DNA of 64,000 nucleotides, from contig CANUEZ040000193.1 in the NCBI GenBank assembly GCA_948099385.1, positions 5,592,501-5,656,500 on the forward strand, given 5' to 3'. Positions 63,430 to 64,000 of the stretch are shown in pieces. This stretch comes from Fasciola hepatica (taxonomy: Eukaryota; Platyhelminthes; Trematoda; Plagiorchiida; Fasciolidae). Below the pieces are notes generated by a model, which saw only the letters and a list, made by a program, of their open reading frames with translations, did no database searches and was not told where the DNA came from. Each line of letters opens with the position of its first letter. Position 1 is the stretch's first letter. The position numbers and the translations under genes were made by a program.

Positions 63430-63930
63430 CTAATTCAAGTGTCGAAAACCTGGTAGGAAGTAAAGAAGTGGCAGATGATGCTGAGGGGATCGTCTGTCGA
63501 TATGCTGGGCTGCTTCTACAAGCACTAGCATTGTGACCAAACTTAAAACAGGCAAAACATGTGGCTTATCGACGGAGACATGTGAAACAACGACGTAATT
63601 GACCATATGAAATACGCTTGCCAAAATCAGAACATTCATGCTAAGATTTCGAAAGAATCGATCGCTCAAGTGGGGCTGATTGCTACGACAACTTATCGGC
63701 TTGGTAAAATGAGGCAAATGTTGAGTGTGCCGAACTACTTGATTTTTGGAGGAAATGAACAGTGTGGACTCCGAAACAGCATTTACTTCTCGATACTTTT
63801 CACGAATTCGGCTAACGTGATGAAGAGTCTGATCAGTTGCAAGCAGAAGCCTCTGTTCAAAACTGGAAGGTTGATTCCTACAATCAAGCAATTGCACAGT
63901 TGATGTTCCCATGTAAGACCTTAGTCGCAC
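63430..63930 (-). pseudogene. Gypsy Gag C-terminus with CCHC zinc knuckle
   Basis: A zinc knuckle, CFACFKFGHNASAC, with the C-x2-C-x4-H-x4-C pattern lies at 63,518-63,559 on the minus strand. A damaged first knuckle (CFTCLRR, then a stop) lies just upstream. The knuckle frame differs from the long 166-codon frame spanning this interval, so at least one frameshift has occurred. The upstream part of the long frame (RLRSYMGTSTVQLL, then LLLATDQTLHHVSRIREKYR) is compatible with Gag but not diagnostic. The position, immediately before the protease on the same strand, fits the Gag-Pol order. The element probably extends beyond the window on its 5' side. Confidence 0.7.
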
Positions 63931-64000
63931 TCCGTTGCCTGTGTCTCCCGCTGAAGAATGAATTCACGAACGGATCAGTTTTCTAGTCTTGTGAGGCTGT

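Overview
This window looks like nuclear DNA of an invertebrate animal. It is AT-rich (about 35-40% GC in the lines I sampled) and has almost no long open frames. It carries decayed Ty3/Gypsy and non-LTR retrotransposon pieces, microsatellites and large segmental duplications. I see no bacterial operons, rRNA, tRNA or CRISPR array. The Gypsy pieces and one repeat at 61.5-61.9 kb remind me of flatworm, perhaps schistosome, genomes; that is memory-based and uncertain. Most open frames of 60-130 codons look like chance and are not listed.

The dominant feature is a large imperfect palindrome. The left arm is 19,481-36,187 and the right arm, in reverse orientation, is 40,894-59,160. They are about 99% identical where I compared them and are separated by a 4.7 kb spacer. 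The arms are not exact mirrors. The right arm has a 1,725-bp insertion at 41,059-42,783 flanked by CACC, lacks a 209-bp segment present at 28,224-28,432, and has an AT array about 36 bp longer plus scattered substitutions.

A second, older duplication is nested in it. A unit of about 3 kb at 17.0-20.1 kb (R1) recurs in direct orientation at 37.5-40.35 kb (R2), perhaps 75-80% identical. The outer part of the right arm (57.5-59.16 kb, R3) is a third, inverted copy. The last 0.55 kb of the spacer is nearly identical to 20,098-21,137 minus 452 bp. A tract of about 94 bp in R3 matches R2 rather than R1, which suggests gene conversion between copies.

Layout: 1-17 kb is a unique flank, mostly featureless, with a GC-richer island at 9.54-11.5 kb. 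R1 starts at about 17 kb. The left arm contains a non-LTR endonuclease remnant (26.6-26.9 kb) and Gypsy integrase remnants (27.7-28.75 kb), all mirrored in the right arm. The unique spacer core is 36.19-37.52 kb, followed by R2. The right flank (59.16-64 kb) ends in a separate decayed Gypsy element on the minus strand, with a nucleocapsid zinc knuckle, a protease DTG, the start of RT and an integrase core with D-D35-E spacing. No intact protein-coding gene can be assigned. A few candidate exons or small proteins in the arms are listed at low confidence because each would exist in two copies.
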